Position numbers and translations under genes: made by a program. A model generated the notes under the pieces. The model saw nothing but the letters and a program-made list of their open reading frames with translations, searched no databases and was not told the DNA's origin. Positions 43,540 to 51,503 of a stretch of DNA of 64,000 nt are shown here, one piece after another (the first letter of the stretch is position 1; each line of letters begins with the position of its first letter). Source of the stretch: Azotimanducus chitobiosivorans (GTDB lineage: Bacteria > Pseudomonadota > Gammaproteobacteria > Pseudomonadales > Azotimanducaceae); the NCBI GenBank assembly GCA_965200235.1, contig OZ241339.1:1116001-1180000 (forward strand), given 5' to 3'.

Positions 43540-45198
43540 ATGACTCGCACGTTCGGCACCCTGCTGCTCATCGCCCTCGCTTTGACATTCAACCCCCTCG
43601 CCGCCTCAGATACGCTCATCGGGCGCGTGTTCGAAGACCTGAATCACAACGGCGTGCCGGACACAGGTGAACCCGGCGTTGCAGGCGTGCGCGTCTCCAA
43701 CGGCGAGGATGTCGTGCTGACAAGCGCCTCCGGCGAGTACGAACTTGAAATCTCTGGCGACAGTATCATCTTTATCACCAAACCTGCGGGCTACATGACA
43801 CCGCAGAACACCTACCGGCTGCCGCAGTTCTACTATCTGCATCGTCCGAACGGCTCGCCGCAAGGCCTCCGCTACCAAGGTATCGACCCGACCGGGCCAC
43901 TGCCCGCGCGCATCGATTTCCCGCTGCATCGCCACGATGAGGACACATCCTTTGAAGCCATCCTCTTTGCCGACACCCAGCCGCAAACCGAAGAAGAACT
44001 CGACTATATTCGCGATAGCGTCGTCACCGAACTCATCGGCACAGACGCGGCTTTCGGCATGACCATGGGCGACATTCTGTTTGACGACCTCTCGATGCTG
44101 CCGCGCCTGTCCAGTATCATCGCGCAGATCGGCGTGCCTTGGTACAACGTCCCCGGCAATCATGAATTGAACTTCCTTGCAACCGAGGACGCCTATTCGC
44201 TAGAGACCTTTTCACGATGGTACGGGCCGCCCTATTACGCCTTTGAGTACGGCGATGCGGTGTTCGTGGTCTTGGATGACGTGCATTATCGCGGCGCCAA
44301 GGCGAGCGGCATGAGAGGCAACGGTGGCTATTTCGGCAAGTTTGGGGATCGGCAGCTTGACTGGCTCAAAGCCGAACTTGCCCATGTGCCGAAAGACAAG
44401 CTGCTCGTGCTCGCCATGCATATTCCATTGCTGACGCGCGCCGGCGACGAAGGCGACCGGCGCGGTGTTGAAGATCGTCAGGCGCTCTTTGATCTGATCA
44501 GCGACTATCCGCATCTCTACTCGGTCGCTGGGCACACGCACACCACGCAGCATGTCTGGTTCGGCGAAGAGGACGGCTTTTCCGGCGAGGAGGCCTTCCA
44601 TCATCATGTGCTGACAACCGTATCGGGCAGCTGGTGGAGCGGCCCCTTTGACGCTGATTCGCTGCCCATCTCGATGCAGCGGGACGGCACACCGCGGGGC
44701 TATCACCGCCTACAGGTGGATGGCGCCGACATGCGTGTCAAGTTCAAAGCAGCAGGTCATCCGGACGACTATCAAATGCGCATCATGCTCGATGCCGCAC
44801 ATCACGGGCCGGGCGGCGCCTATCGCGATTTCCGCCCGGGAGAACTCTATGACGGACGCATCACGGAAGATCAAGTGGCGGCGGCAGCCGTCGCGGTCAA
44901 CTTGTTCGACGGCGGGCCGCGCTCCAAGGTCAAGTTTCAAGTCGGGGACCGCGACCCTGTCGAGATGCAACGCCAGATCGTCTGGGATCCGAGCTATCTC
45001 GAATATGCGGAGCGCAACGGTGATTCCATCAAGTCGTGGGTCGAGCCGGAGCCATCCACGCATATCTGGGTTGGCGACCTTCCCGATGACCTCGCGCCCG
45101 GCACTCACGTATTGTCCGTTGTCGCGGTCGATGAGTTCGGCAGCACACACCACGGACACAAGGTCATCGAAATTACTGGAACCAGCCAGCTTCGCTAG
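43540..45198 (+). CDS. Secreted calcineurin-like metallophosphoesterase
   Basis: The product is 552 residues with a signal peptide (MTRTFGTLLLIALALTFNPLAAS). A SdrD/Cna-type beta domain (residues 25-130, FEDLNHNGVPDTGEPGVAGV) precedes the phosphoesterase domain, with motifs FADTQPQ (145-147), MGDILFDD (177-178), GNHE (206-209) and GHTHTTQH. A C-terminal beta domain follows. The first metal motif reads D-x-Q instead of D-x-H. The stop codon TAG is formed by the boundary of the MITE at 45198, so the natural C-terminus may have been longer. Confidence 0.88.
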   Translation: MTRTFGTLLLIALALTFNPLAASDTLIGRVFEDLNHNGVPDTGEPGVAGVRVSNGEDVVLTSASGEYELEISGDSIIFITKPAGYMTPQNTYRLPQFYYLHRPNGSPQGLRYQGIDPTGPLPARIDFPLHRHDEDTSFEAILFADTQPQTEEELDYIRDSVVTELIGTDAAFGMTMGDILFDDLSMLPRLSSIIAQIGVPWYNVPGNHELNFLATEDAYSLETFSRWYGPPYYAFEYGDAVFVVLDDVHYRGAKASGMRGNGGYFGKFGDRQLDWLKAELAHVPKDKLLVLAMHIPLLTRAGDEGDRRGVEDRQALFDLISDYPHLYSVAGHTHTTQHVWFGEEDGFSGEEAFHHHVLTTVSGSWWSGPFDADSLPISMQRDGTPRGYHRLQVDGADMRVKFKAAGHPDDYQMRIMLDAAHHGPGGAYRDFRPGELYDGRITEDQVAAAAVAVNLFDGGPRSKVKFQVGDRDPVEMQRQIVWDPSYLEYAERNGDSIKSWVEPEPSTHIWVGDLPDDLAPGTHVLSVVAVDEFGSTHHGHKVIEITGTSQLR

Positions 45199-45368
45199 TG
45201 TCCTGTCCCATAAATAAGTGTGGTTCAGCGCGCAGGAGAAGGGCTGTGGCCCAATCCCATGTGATGATGCGTCCCTTAGCTTTTACGGCAAAGTATTGCC
45301 TGCTTCAGCGCCTTGCCACAGTCCTTCTCCTGCGCGCTGAATCCACACTTATTTATGGGACAGGACAC
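45198..45368. mobile_element. MITE with long inverted repeats, TA target (171 bp)
   Basis: The ends start GTGTCCTGTCCCATAAATAA and are mirrored at 45350-45368; the complementarity extends inward over about 54 bp. TA flanks both sides (45196-45197 and 45369-45370). The interior has one degenerate copy of the 50-nt core seen in the elements at 54379 and 57836. It joins the phosphoesterase stop to the uvrB start, leaving 3 bp before the GTG. Confidence 0.9.
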
Positions 45369-45373
45369 TAACC

Positions 45374-47377
45374 GTGTCAACGCCGTTTCAGGTTGTCGCG
45401 GAGTTCGCGCCCGCCGGGGACCAGCCGCAGGCGATTGACGGCCTATGCGAAGGCATTGCAGATGGCCTGGGATTCCAAACCCTGCTCGGCGTCACCGGCT
45501 CGGGCAAGACCTTCACGGTCGCCAACGTCATCGAGCGAGAGCAGCGCCCTGCGCTGGTGCTCGCGCCGAACAAGATTCTCGCCGCCCAGCTCTATGCAGA
45601 ATTCCGCGAGTACTTTCCGAAGAACGCCGTCGAGTATTTCGTCTCCTACTACGACTACTATCAGCCCGAAGCCTACGTGCCAGCAAGCGACCTCTACATC
45701 GAAAAGGACGCGTCGATCAACCAGCATATCGAGCAGATGCGGCTCTCGGCCACCAAGGCCATTATCGAGCGGCGTGACACCATCATCGTCGCCTCGGTCT
45801 CCGCCATCTACGGCCTCGGCGATCCGGCATCCTACTTGAAGATGGTGCTGCATCTCGTTCCCGGAGAGCCCGTTTCTCAACGCAATGTCCTAGTCAGACT
45901 TGCCGAACTGCAGTACACGCGCAACGATATGAGTTTCGAGCGCGGTACCTACCGGGTGCGCGGCGATGTCATCGACGTGTTCCCGGCAGAATCAGAACGG
46001 CTTGCCGTGCGCATCGAGCTGTTTGACGAAACCATCGAACAAATCAGCCGCTTCGATCCGTTGACCGGCGAAGTCATCGAACACCTGCCAAGGCACACGG
46101 TCTTCCCCAAGACGCACTACGTCACCCCGCGCAGCCGCATGCTCGAAACCGCGGACTTGATTCGCGACGAGCTCGATGCGCGTATTGCATGGTTTAAGAA
46201 TGCCGGCAAGCTTCTCGAAGCGCAGCGTATCGAGCAAAGGACGCGGTTCGACCTTGAGATGATTCGCGAAATTGGCTATTGCAAGGGGATCGAGAATTAC
46301 TCGCGCTACCTTTCGGGGAGGGAGCCTGGCGAGCCACCGCCGACGCTATTCGATTACCTGCCGCCCGATGCGCTTGTGTTTGTCGATGAATCGCATGTGA
46401 CCGTGCCGCAACTCGGCGCCATGTACAAGGGCGATCGGTCGCGCAAAGAGACGCTCGTCGAGTACGGGTTCAGGCTGCCCTCGGCACTCGACAACCGGCC
46501 GTTGAGGTTCGATGAATGGGAGCGGCTTTGCCCGCAGACCGTGTTCGTCTCGGCAACGCCCGGCGACTTTGAGCGCGATACTTCCGACCATATTGTCGAG
46601 CAGCTCGTGCGCCCGACCGGCCTCGTCGATCCCGCGGTCGACGTGCTGCCGGCGTCAACGCAGGTCGATCAGCTGTTTGAAGAGATTCGACAGGTTGTGG
46701 GGCGCGGCGAACGAGTGCTCGTGACAACGCTGACCAAGCGCATGGCTGAGGATCTCACCGAATATCTTGCCGAAATGGGCGTGCGCGTTCGCTACATGCA
46801 CTCCGACATTGATACGGTCGAGCGTACTGAGATCGTGCGCGATCTCCGCCTCGGTGAGTTCGATGTGCTCGTCGGCATCAACCTGTTGCGCGAAGGGCTC
46901 GACATGCCGGAGGTGTCATTGGTCGCCATACTCGATGCCGACAAGGAAGGATTCTTGCGCGCCGAGCGCTCGCTCGTGCAAACAATTGGCCGCGCCGCGC
47001 GCAACGTCAATGGCCGCGCCATTCTCTTCGCCGACGTTGTCACGGGGTCGATGAAGCGCGCCATGGAAGAAACCGATCGAAGGCGCGACAAGCAGCTTGC
47101 CTTCAACTTGGCAAACGGCATTACGCCCAAGGGCATCGAGAAGAAGGTGATCGATATTATTCAGCGGGCAACGCCCGCAAGCGAGCGCGAAGCCAAGGCG
47201 GGCATCGCCAAGGAACTTGAGCGCATGCCGATTGGCGACGAGAAGGCGCTCGGCAAGCTCTTATCGGGACTTGAATCGAAGATGCACAAGCACGCCGAGA
47301 ATCTTGAGTTTGAGGAGGCCGCTGCGATTCGCGACAAAATCCAGGCGCTTCGTCAACACGCGTTGCTGCGCGCTTAA
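45374..47377 (+). CDS. uvrB: Excinuclease ABC subunit B
   Basis: The product is 667 residues. Walker A is LLGVTGSGKTFTVAN, the beta-hairpin region is YYDYYQPEAYVP, helicase motifs include VFVDESHVTVPQ, and a C-terminal UVR motif follows (LEFEEAAAIRDKIQAL). It loads onto damaged DNA with UvrA and recruits UvrC. The GTG at 45374 gives the family N-terminus STPFQVVAEFAPAGDQPQAI. Its only Shine-Dalgarno-like sequence, AGGA at 45362-45365, belongs to the MITE. The TAA stop is part of the TTAA target of the next MITE. Confidence 0.96.
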   Translation: MSTPFQVVAEFAPAGDQPQAIDGLCEGIADGLGFQTLLGVTGSGKTFTVANVIEREQRPALVLAPNKILAAQLYAEFREYFPKNAVEYFVSYYDYYQPEAYVPASDLYIEKDASINQHIEQMRLSATKAIIERRDTIIVASVSAIYGLGDPASYLKMVLHLVPGEPVSQRNVLVRLAELQYTRNDMSFERGTYRVRGDVIDVFPAESERLAVRIELFDETIEQISRFDPLTGEVIEHLPRHTVFPKTHYVTPRSRMLETADLIRDELDARIAWFKNAGKLLEAQRIEQRTRFDLEMIREIGYCKGIENYSRYLSGREPGEPPPTLFDYLPPDALVFVDESHVTVPQLGAMYKGDRSRKETLVEYGFRLPSALDNRPLRFDEWERLCPQTVFVSATPGDFERDTSDHIVEQLVRPTGLVDPAVDVLPASTQVDQLFEEIRQVVGRGERVLVTTLTKRMAEDLTEYLAEMGVRVRYMHSDIDTVERTEIVRDLRLGEFDVLVGINLLREGLDMPEVSLVAILDADKEGFLRAERSLVQTIGRAARNVNGRAILFADVVTGSMKRAMEETDRRRDKQLAFNLANGITPKGIEKKVIDIIQRATPASEREAKAGIAKELERMPIGDEKALGKLLSGLESKMHKHAENLEFEEAAAIRDKIQALRQHALLRA

Positions 47378-47631
47378 GGAAGGTCTGATTAAGTCTGCAA
47401 AGCTCAGAGGCCATCAGGCGTGTGCTGGCAAGGAGTGACGAAGAAGCGTGGCAGGCCCCACGTGATGAGGAATGACGCAGCGAAGCGCACGCCTGAGGGC
47501 CTCCCGAAGGGCGCTTCACGTGGTTGTGGAGGGGATTTCGTTGATTTTTTCGGTCACGATAGTGTAAGCGAGTCGATTTCGATGTGCCAATAAGTGAAGC
47601 GCTGAGCGAAGTAGACTTGATCAGACCTTCC
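47378..47631. mobile_element. IS5-related MITE (254 bp)
   Basis: The ends GGAAGGTCTGATTAAGTCTG and its near-perfect mirror at 47612-47631 match the termini of the IS5-type element at 26125 for the first 11-12 bases. TTAA flanks both sides (47374-47377 and 47632-47635), the YTAR-like target of that family. The interior has no gene. The intact IS5 transposase could mobilise it. Confidence 0.85.
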
Positions 47632-47635
47632 TTAA

Positions 47636-47857
47636 GGGAAGCTCTGAATTACAGAGATTCCCTTGCGGCACATGGATGTGCCGCCGACATCTTTGCAGGA
47701 GCAAAGATGCACGGCTCAAGCGCCCGCAGGGTTGGGCACATGGAAGTGCCCTTGAATTCAGTGCCGTAAGGCATTAAATTCGCGAGCAAAACTTCAATCA
47801 CAATTGAAGCCTTGCGAGGCTGAACAGGTCCAAGGACGGACTTGTTCAGAGATTCCC
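47636..47857. mobile_element. Remnant of IS5-like ends with clustered hairpins
   Basis: It starts with GGGAAGCTCTG, facing a mirrored CAGAGATTCCC at 47652-47662, so two ends meet head to head as an interrupted palindrome. It finishes with CTTGTTCAGAGATTCCC (47841-47857), the same right end as the IS5 at 27278-27293. Between them lie several small stem-loops (GGCACATGGATGTGCC, ATCTTTGCAGGAGCAAAGAT, GGGCACATGGAAGTGCCC, CTTCAATCACAATTGAAG). The flanking 4-mers differ, so this is a composite or decayed element. Confidence 0.7.
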
Positions 47858-47861
47858 TAAC

Positions 47862-48272
47862 GTTGTCATAAACGAGGAAGAGAACGGCGGTTGCCTTCAG
47901 AGCGGCATCAACCTGACTTCAAGCGCGACGATCCCCAACAACACCGAGGTTCGGTACCTCGTTTCCACGAAACAAGGCTACAACCATTTCCGCAACCACG
48001 GCGTCGCAGTGTTTCTGTCCAGCGCAGAGGCGTTCATCAGAGGGAATGATCTCTGTCAACTGCCCGGCGCAAACGCGGCAAACAACAACGTCGTCTACCG
48101 GTTCAGGAACGGCAACATGAACGACTCGTGCGTGTGCATGTCGAAAAGCTCCGTCGTCGCAGCGGGCATCGCCGACGGTGAGTCGGAATCCTACGCCACG
48201 ACCGCCCTGAATTGGCGCACCGACAGCACGGACTACTGCCCGGAATCGCCCTACCAGCGACCGGGCGGCTGA
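47862..48272 (+). pseudogene. 5'-truncated gene for a Cys-containing, probably secreted protein
   Basis: An open frame of 136 codons runs from the MITE edge (VVINEEENGGCLQSGINL) to the TGA at 48270-48272 (SPYQRPGG). It has four to six cysteines and protein-like composition (TIPNNTEVRYLVSTKQGYNH), but no start codon or signal peptide of its own, because the IS5-like remnant replaced the 5' end. I do not recognise a domain. Confidence 0.6.
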
Positions 48273-48346
48273 CGGTCGATTCGCACCACGCGCTACAGGG
48301 CGGCTTCGGCCGCCCTGTTTTGTTCCAGCTCTCGCCAAACAGCGGT

Positions 48347-48460
48347 GTTGTCCAACGCTCCATGAAGGTGAACAGGATGTGAATCCGCGGTCATTGGATG
48401 ATGATTGTGGACATGGATCTGCGTCGGGCGAAGGCGATAGAAGAGATGCGGACGCCGCTC
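48347..48460. mobile_element. 5'-end remnant of the rve-type IS (fourth copy)
   Basis: It matches the left end of copy 1: GTTGTCCAACGCTCCATGAA, then GTGAATCCGCGGTCATTGGA and the first 18 or so transposase codons starting with ATGATTGTGGACATGGATCT. Similarity ends near 48460. No right end is present. Confidence 0.85.
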
Positions 48461-48518
48461 GGAAAGTCTGGCGGGGAGTAATTGCTGAAATGTTCTTGAG
48501 CCCGCACAGAATAGCTGT

Positions 48519-48548
48519 TTGACATCCGCATGCGCCCGTCTCCATAAT
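48519..48548 (+). promoter_or_regulatory. Sigma70-type promoter of the DAHP synthase gene
   Basis: TTGACA at 48519-48524 and CATAAT at 48543-48548 are separated by 18 bp. Transcription would start near 48555 and give a leader of about 250 nt before the structural gene. Confidence 0.65.
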
Positions 48549-48555
48549 GCGCCGC

Positions 48556-48645
48556 ATGAAATCTGGAACGCAGCATCGATTTAGCGGCGCGGGCAGTGCG
48601 CCTATCCGACGTGCTTTGCACGCTCGATATTGGCGGACTGTGTAG
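48556..48645 (+). CDS. Candidate leader peptide of the DAHP synthase attenuator
   Basis: It encodes 29 residues (MKSGTQHRFSGAGSAPIRRA, then LHARYWRTV and a stop). Adjacent Tyr and Trp codons (TAT TGG at 48628-48633) overlap attenuator segment 1, and a Phe codon lies earlier. The ATG is very close to the predicted transcription start, so it may be leaderless or start at an internal TTG. Confidence 0.45.
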   Translation: MKSGTQHRFSGAGSAPIRRALHARYWRTV

Positions 48646-48772
48646 TTACCGCCTCGACTGACGATCACCGCCCTTTCACCAGATCATCATCATTCCCCGA
48701 GGCGATTATGACCGCCCTCGGCTTCCCAAGAAACCCCGTCGGCAACATGTCATGAAAGCCTCGGGGTTTTTT
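48632..48772 (+). promoter_or_regulatory. trp-type transcription attenuator
   Basis: Four segments can pair in alternative ways. Segment 1 GGCGG (48632-48636) pairs with segment 2 CCGCC (48649-48653). Segment 2 extended, CGCCTCG (48650-48656), pairs with segment 3 CGAGGCG (48698-48704). Segment 3, CCCCGAGGC (48695-48703), pairs perfectly with segment 4 GCCTCGGGG (48758-48766), followed by six T, making an intrinsic terminator. A 15-codon frame (48708-48755) fills the terminator loop. The layout predicts readthrough when ribosomes stall at the Tyr-Trp codons. Confidence 0.65.
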
Positions 48773-48804
48773 CATAGTTTGAGGTTAGAGAAACGCTATT
48801 CATC

Positions 48805-49902
48805 ATGATGGAACAAACGGAAAATACCAACGTGCTCGCGCAAGAGAACCTGATCTCGCCCAAAGGGTTGAAGGACGTGCTGCCCATGAGCGAGCCGATC
48901 GCCCACGCGGTCGCCGATGCCAGACGCGGCATTCGCGGCATTCTTCGCGGCACCGATTCGCGCTTGCTCGTCATCGCCGGCCCTTGCTCGATCCATGATC
49001 GGGAGGCCGCTCTCGACTATGCCGCGAAGCTTTCAACGCTGGCGCGCGAGGCTCAAGACACGCTCTTGATTGTCATGCGCGTCTACTTCGAAAAGCCGCG
49101 CACGACCACTGGCTGGAAAGGCCTCATCAACGACCCGCATCTCGACGGCACCTTTCACATCGAAGAAGGCATCAGGATCGCGCGCGAACTGCTCTTGAAG
49201 ATTGCTGATCCCGCCATCCACGGGCTGCCGATTGCCACTGAAGCGCTCGACCCGATCATGCCGCAATACCTGCAGGATGTTATTGCATGGTCGGCCATCG
49301 GCGCACGCACGGTCGAATCTCAAACACATCGAGAAATGGCGTCGGGGCTTTCCTGTCCAGTCGGGTTCAAGAATTCGACCGACGGTGGACTCAGCGTCGC
49401 CATCAACGGCTTGCGTTCGGTCTCGACCCCGCATCGGTTCCTCGGCATCAATCAACGCGGCGAGGTCGCAATCATTCACACCCGCGGCAACGCCGACGGA
49501 CATCTGGTGCTCCGAGGCGGCGCGCGCGGCCCCAACTTCGACACCGACTCCATCGCCGACGCCGAGCGGCAGATGCAAGCCGCGGGGCTTGACGCCAACA
49601 TCGTCGTTGACTGCAGTCACGCCAATTCAGCCAAGAACCATACTCGCCAGCCACTTGTTGCCCATGACATCGCCGCACAAATCGAAGCGGGCAATCGCAG
49701 CATCGTCGGCATCATGCTCGAGTCCAACCTTGAGGCGGGCAACCAACCGTTCACCGAGGGCCGGACGGCGCTTGAATACGGCAAATCAATCACCGATGCC
49801 TGCATCGACTGGCGGGCCACCGAGTCCCTTTTGCGCGAATTGGCGAGTCGTCTTCGCGAGCCCTTGCGAAGACGAGCGCGAACCGAGCTTGCCGCCGCCT
49901 AA
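48805..49902 (+). CDS. 3-deoxy-7-phosphoheptulonate synthase (DAHP synthase), class I
   Basis: The product is 365 residues of the AroF/AroG/AroH type. It shows LLVIAGPCSIHD, MRVYFEKPRTTTGWKGLINDP, GARTVESQTHREMASGLSCP, GFKNSTDGG, and VDCSHANSAKNH with metal ligands. It joins phosphoenolpyruvate and erythrose 4-phosphate as the first step to aromatic amino acids. The feedback specificity (Phe, Tyr or Trp) is not read from sequence, but the attenuator upstream suggests Tyr and/or Trp control. Confidence 0.94.
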   Translation: MMEQTENTNVLAQENLISPKGLKDVLPMSEPIAHAVADARRGIRGILRGTDSRLLVIAGPCSIHDREAALDYAAKLSTLAREAQDTLLIVMRVYFEKPRTTTGWKGLINDPHLDGTFHIEEGIRIARELLLKIADPAIHGLPIATEALDPIMPQYLQDVIAWSAIGARTVESQTHREMASGLSCPVGFKNSTDGGLSVAINGLRSVSTPHRFLGINQRGEVAIIHTRGNADGHLVLRGGARGPNFDTDSIADAERQMQAAGLDANIVVDCSHANSAKNHTRQPLVAHDIAAQIEAGNRSIVGIMLESNLEAGNQPFTEGRTALEYGKSITDACIDWRATESLLRELASRLREPLRRRARTELAAA

Positions 49903-49933
49903 TGTAAGATATGTGCTCTTGAAGGAGGTCGAT

Positions 49934-50044
49934 ATGAAATCGAACATCAGCGATGCCAAGGCCGACACCTGCGCCGCAGTCATTTTGCTGCTGTGCCTCG
50001 TGGCCGGCGCCATTCACTTCGCCTCCGGAGGCATCATCGGATAG
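49934..50044 (+). CDS. 36-residue membrane peptide
   Basis: A strong AAGGAGG precedes ATG 49934. The product has a polar N-terminus (MKSNISDAKADT) and one hydrophobic helix (CAAVILLLCLVAGAIHFASG). It lies between the DAHP synthase and nfuA, 6 bp before the latter, and is probably cotranscribed. I know no family for it; the excellent ribosome binding site argues that it is translated. Confidence 0.65.
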   Translation: MKSNISDAKADTCAAVILLLCLVAGAIHFASGGIIG

Positions 50045-50050
50045 CGGACG

Positions 50051-50671
50051 ATGGGCGCATACCTCAACATTTCCGACTCCGCCAAGGACTATCTCGTCGG
50101 ACTCTTGGAAAAACGGCGTGGCGAGTCGAGCGACGAAGAAAATGTCCAAAAAGGAGACATCGGCATTCGCGTGTTTGTCCAGCAGCCCGGCACGCCGCAA
50201 GCTGAAACCTGCATCGCCTACTGCCGTGCGGGCGAAACCGAAGACGGCGATATTCCATTTGATGCCGGCCCGTTCACCACCTGGATCGAGAAGCGCAGCG
50301 AGTCCTTTCTTGAAGATGCCGAAGTCGATTTCAGGGAGGATCAGTTCGGCGGACAGCTGACCATTCGCGCCCCCAATGCGCGCGCGCCGCAAGTCTCCGA
50401 CGATTCGCCTTTGGAGGATCGCATCAACTATGTGCTCTACACCGAGATCAACCCAGGGCTTGCGGCGCACGGCGGCATGGTGACGCTGATCGAGGTCGTC
50501 GAGGAGACCACAGCGGTCTTGCAATTCGGAGGCGGCTGTCAAGGCTGTGCAGCGGTTGACATCACCTTGAAGCACGGCGTTGAAGAAGCGTTGCTGCGTG
50601 CGGTGCCAGAACTCAAGGCGATACGCGATGTGACGGATCACAGCTTTACTGAGAATGCGTATTACCAGTGA
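50051..50671 (+). CDS. nfuA: Fe-S biogenesis protein NfuA
   Basis: The product is 206 residues: an N-terminal degenerate A-type domain, then the Nfu domain with the CxxC motif C163-x-x-C166 (FGGGCQGCAAVD). The scaffold dimer binds a [4Fe-4S] cluster and passes it to targets. The A-type domain lacks the usual C-terminal cysteines, as is normal for NfuA. Confidence 0.94.
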   Translation: MGAYLNISDSAKDYLVGLLEKRRGESSDEENVQKGDIGIRVFVQQPGTPQAETCIAYCRAGETEDGDIPFDAGPFTTWIEKRSESFLEDAEVDFREDQFGGQLTIRAPNARAPQVSDDSPLEDRINYVLYTEINPGLAAHGGMVTLIEVVEETTAVLQFGGGCQGCAAVDITLKHGVEEALLRAVPELKAIRDVTDHSFTENAYYQ

Positions 50672-50776
50672 GCACTGAGGAGGCAGCGCTCAACGCGAAC
50701 AACTGAGCGGTTACACAGCTCTATTACACATATGTATACTGCCTACACACTTCTCTCACTTTGGAGACATGCTGAA

Positions 50777-51055
50777 ATGGCACGTGTGCAGATGGTGCTC
50801 AAAGACGGAGAAAGAGCGCGCTACATTTATCACGCCAAGCGTGACGGAAAGTCACTCAGCGCATGGCTGCGAGAGGCCGCTCAGGAGAAAATCAACAATC
50901 AGTGCACGAAAAGGCGGCTCGCCACACCCGAAGACTTTGACGAGTTCTTCAGACGATGTGACGAGGAACGCATGTGGCACGGTCAGGAGCCGGATTGGGA
51001 TGACCAGAAGAAACTGCTTCTTGATTCCAAGTTAAGTGGTGTTTCAGCCACATGA
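50777..51055 (+). CDS. VapB-like antitoxin
   Basis: The product is 92 residues. The N-terminus MARVQMVLKDGERARYIYHA followed by SLSAWLREAAQEKI resembles a ribbon-helix-helix DNA-binding domain, and the acidic tail would mask the toxin. ATG 50777 has GGAGA upstream; a longer start at 50732 is unlikely. It overlaps the PIN toxin by four bases. An ACATATGT palindrome lies in the promoter region (50728-50735). Confidence 0.78.
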   Translation: MARVQMVLKDGERARYIYHAKRDGKSLSAWLREAAQEKINNQCTKRRLATPEDFDEFFRRCDEERMWHGQEPDWDDQKKLLLDSKLSGVSAT

Positions 51056-51432
51056 TATTTGTTGATACCAACGTCTTTGCCTACGCTGTAGGCACACCGC
51101 ACCCGCTGCGCGAACAAGCGAGGACGTTTTTCAGGGACAATGGGATTGTCGGCATGAACCTCTGTACGTCGGCGGAGGTGATTCAGGAATTACTCCATAT
51201 CTACCGCCCCGTCGAGCGGCTAGAGGACATGCGGCGCGCATTAGAGGTGATCGCGGACGCAGACATCGCCGTCTGGCCGCTTGAACATGAGGATATCGCG
51301 CTTGCAATGACGCTTGCCGAGCAATACCCAGCGCTTTCCGCGCGAGATTTATGCCATCTCGCTTCCTGCCAAAGGCGCGGCATCGCACGTATCAAGACCT
51401 ATGACCGAGCTTTGGCATCCGCATTCGCGTGA
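51052..51432 (+). CDS. VapC-like PIN-domain ribonuclease toxin
   Basis: The product is 126 residues with the PIN acidic residues in VDTNVFAYA (Asp 5), SAEVIQELL (Glu) and SARDLCHLASC (Asp). It should cleave tRNA or rRNA when free. It is coupled to the antitoxin (ATGA overlap). Confidence 0.9.
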   Translation: MIFVDTNVFAYAVGTPHPLREQARTFFRDNGIVGMNLCTSAEVIQELLHIYRPVERLEDMRRALEVIADADIAVWPLEHEDIALAMTLAEQYPALSARDLCHLASCQRRGIARIKTYDRALASAFA

Positions 51433-51503
51433 CTGCGCTGCTCACTCATACTAGGCGCTGCTATCATCGGGCAGCTAGCCGCTGCACCTACTCGACATAA
51501 CGC

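Noticed and set aside
47919..48668. Minus-strand frame of 249 codons
   Set aside because: It is antisense to the truncated secreted gene and to an IS end; the same antisense sequence appears opposite other IS copies.
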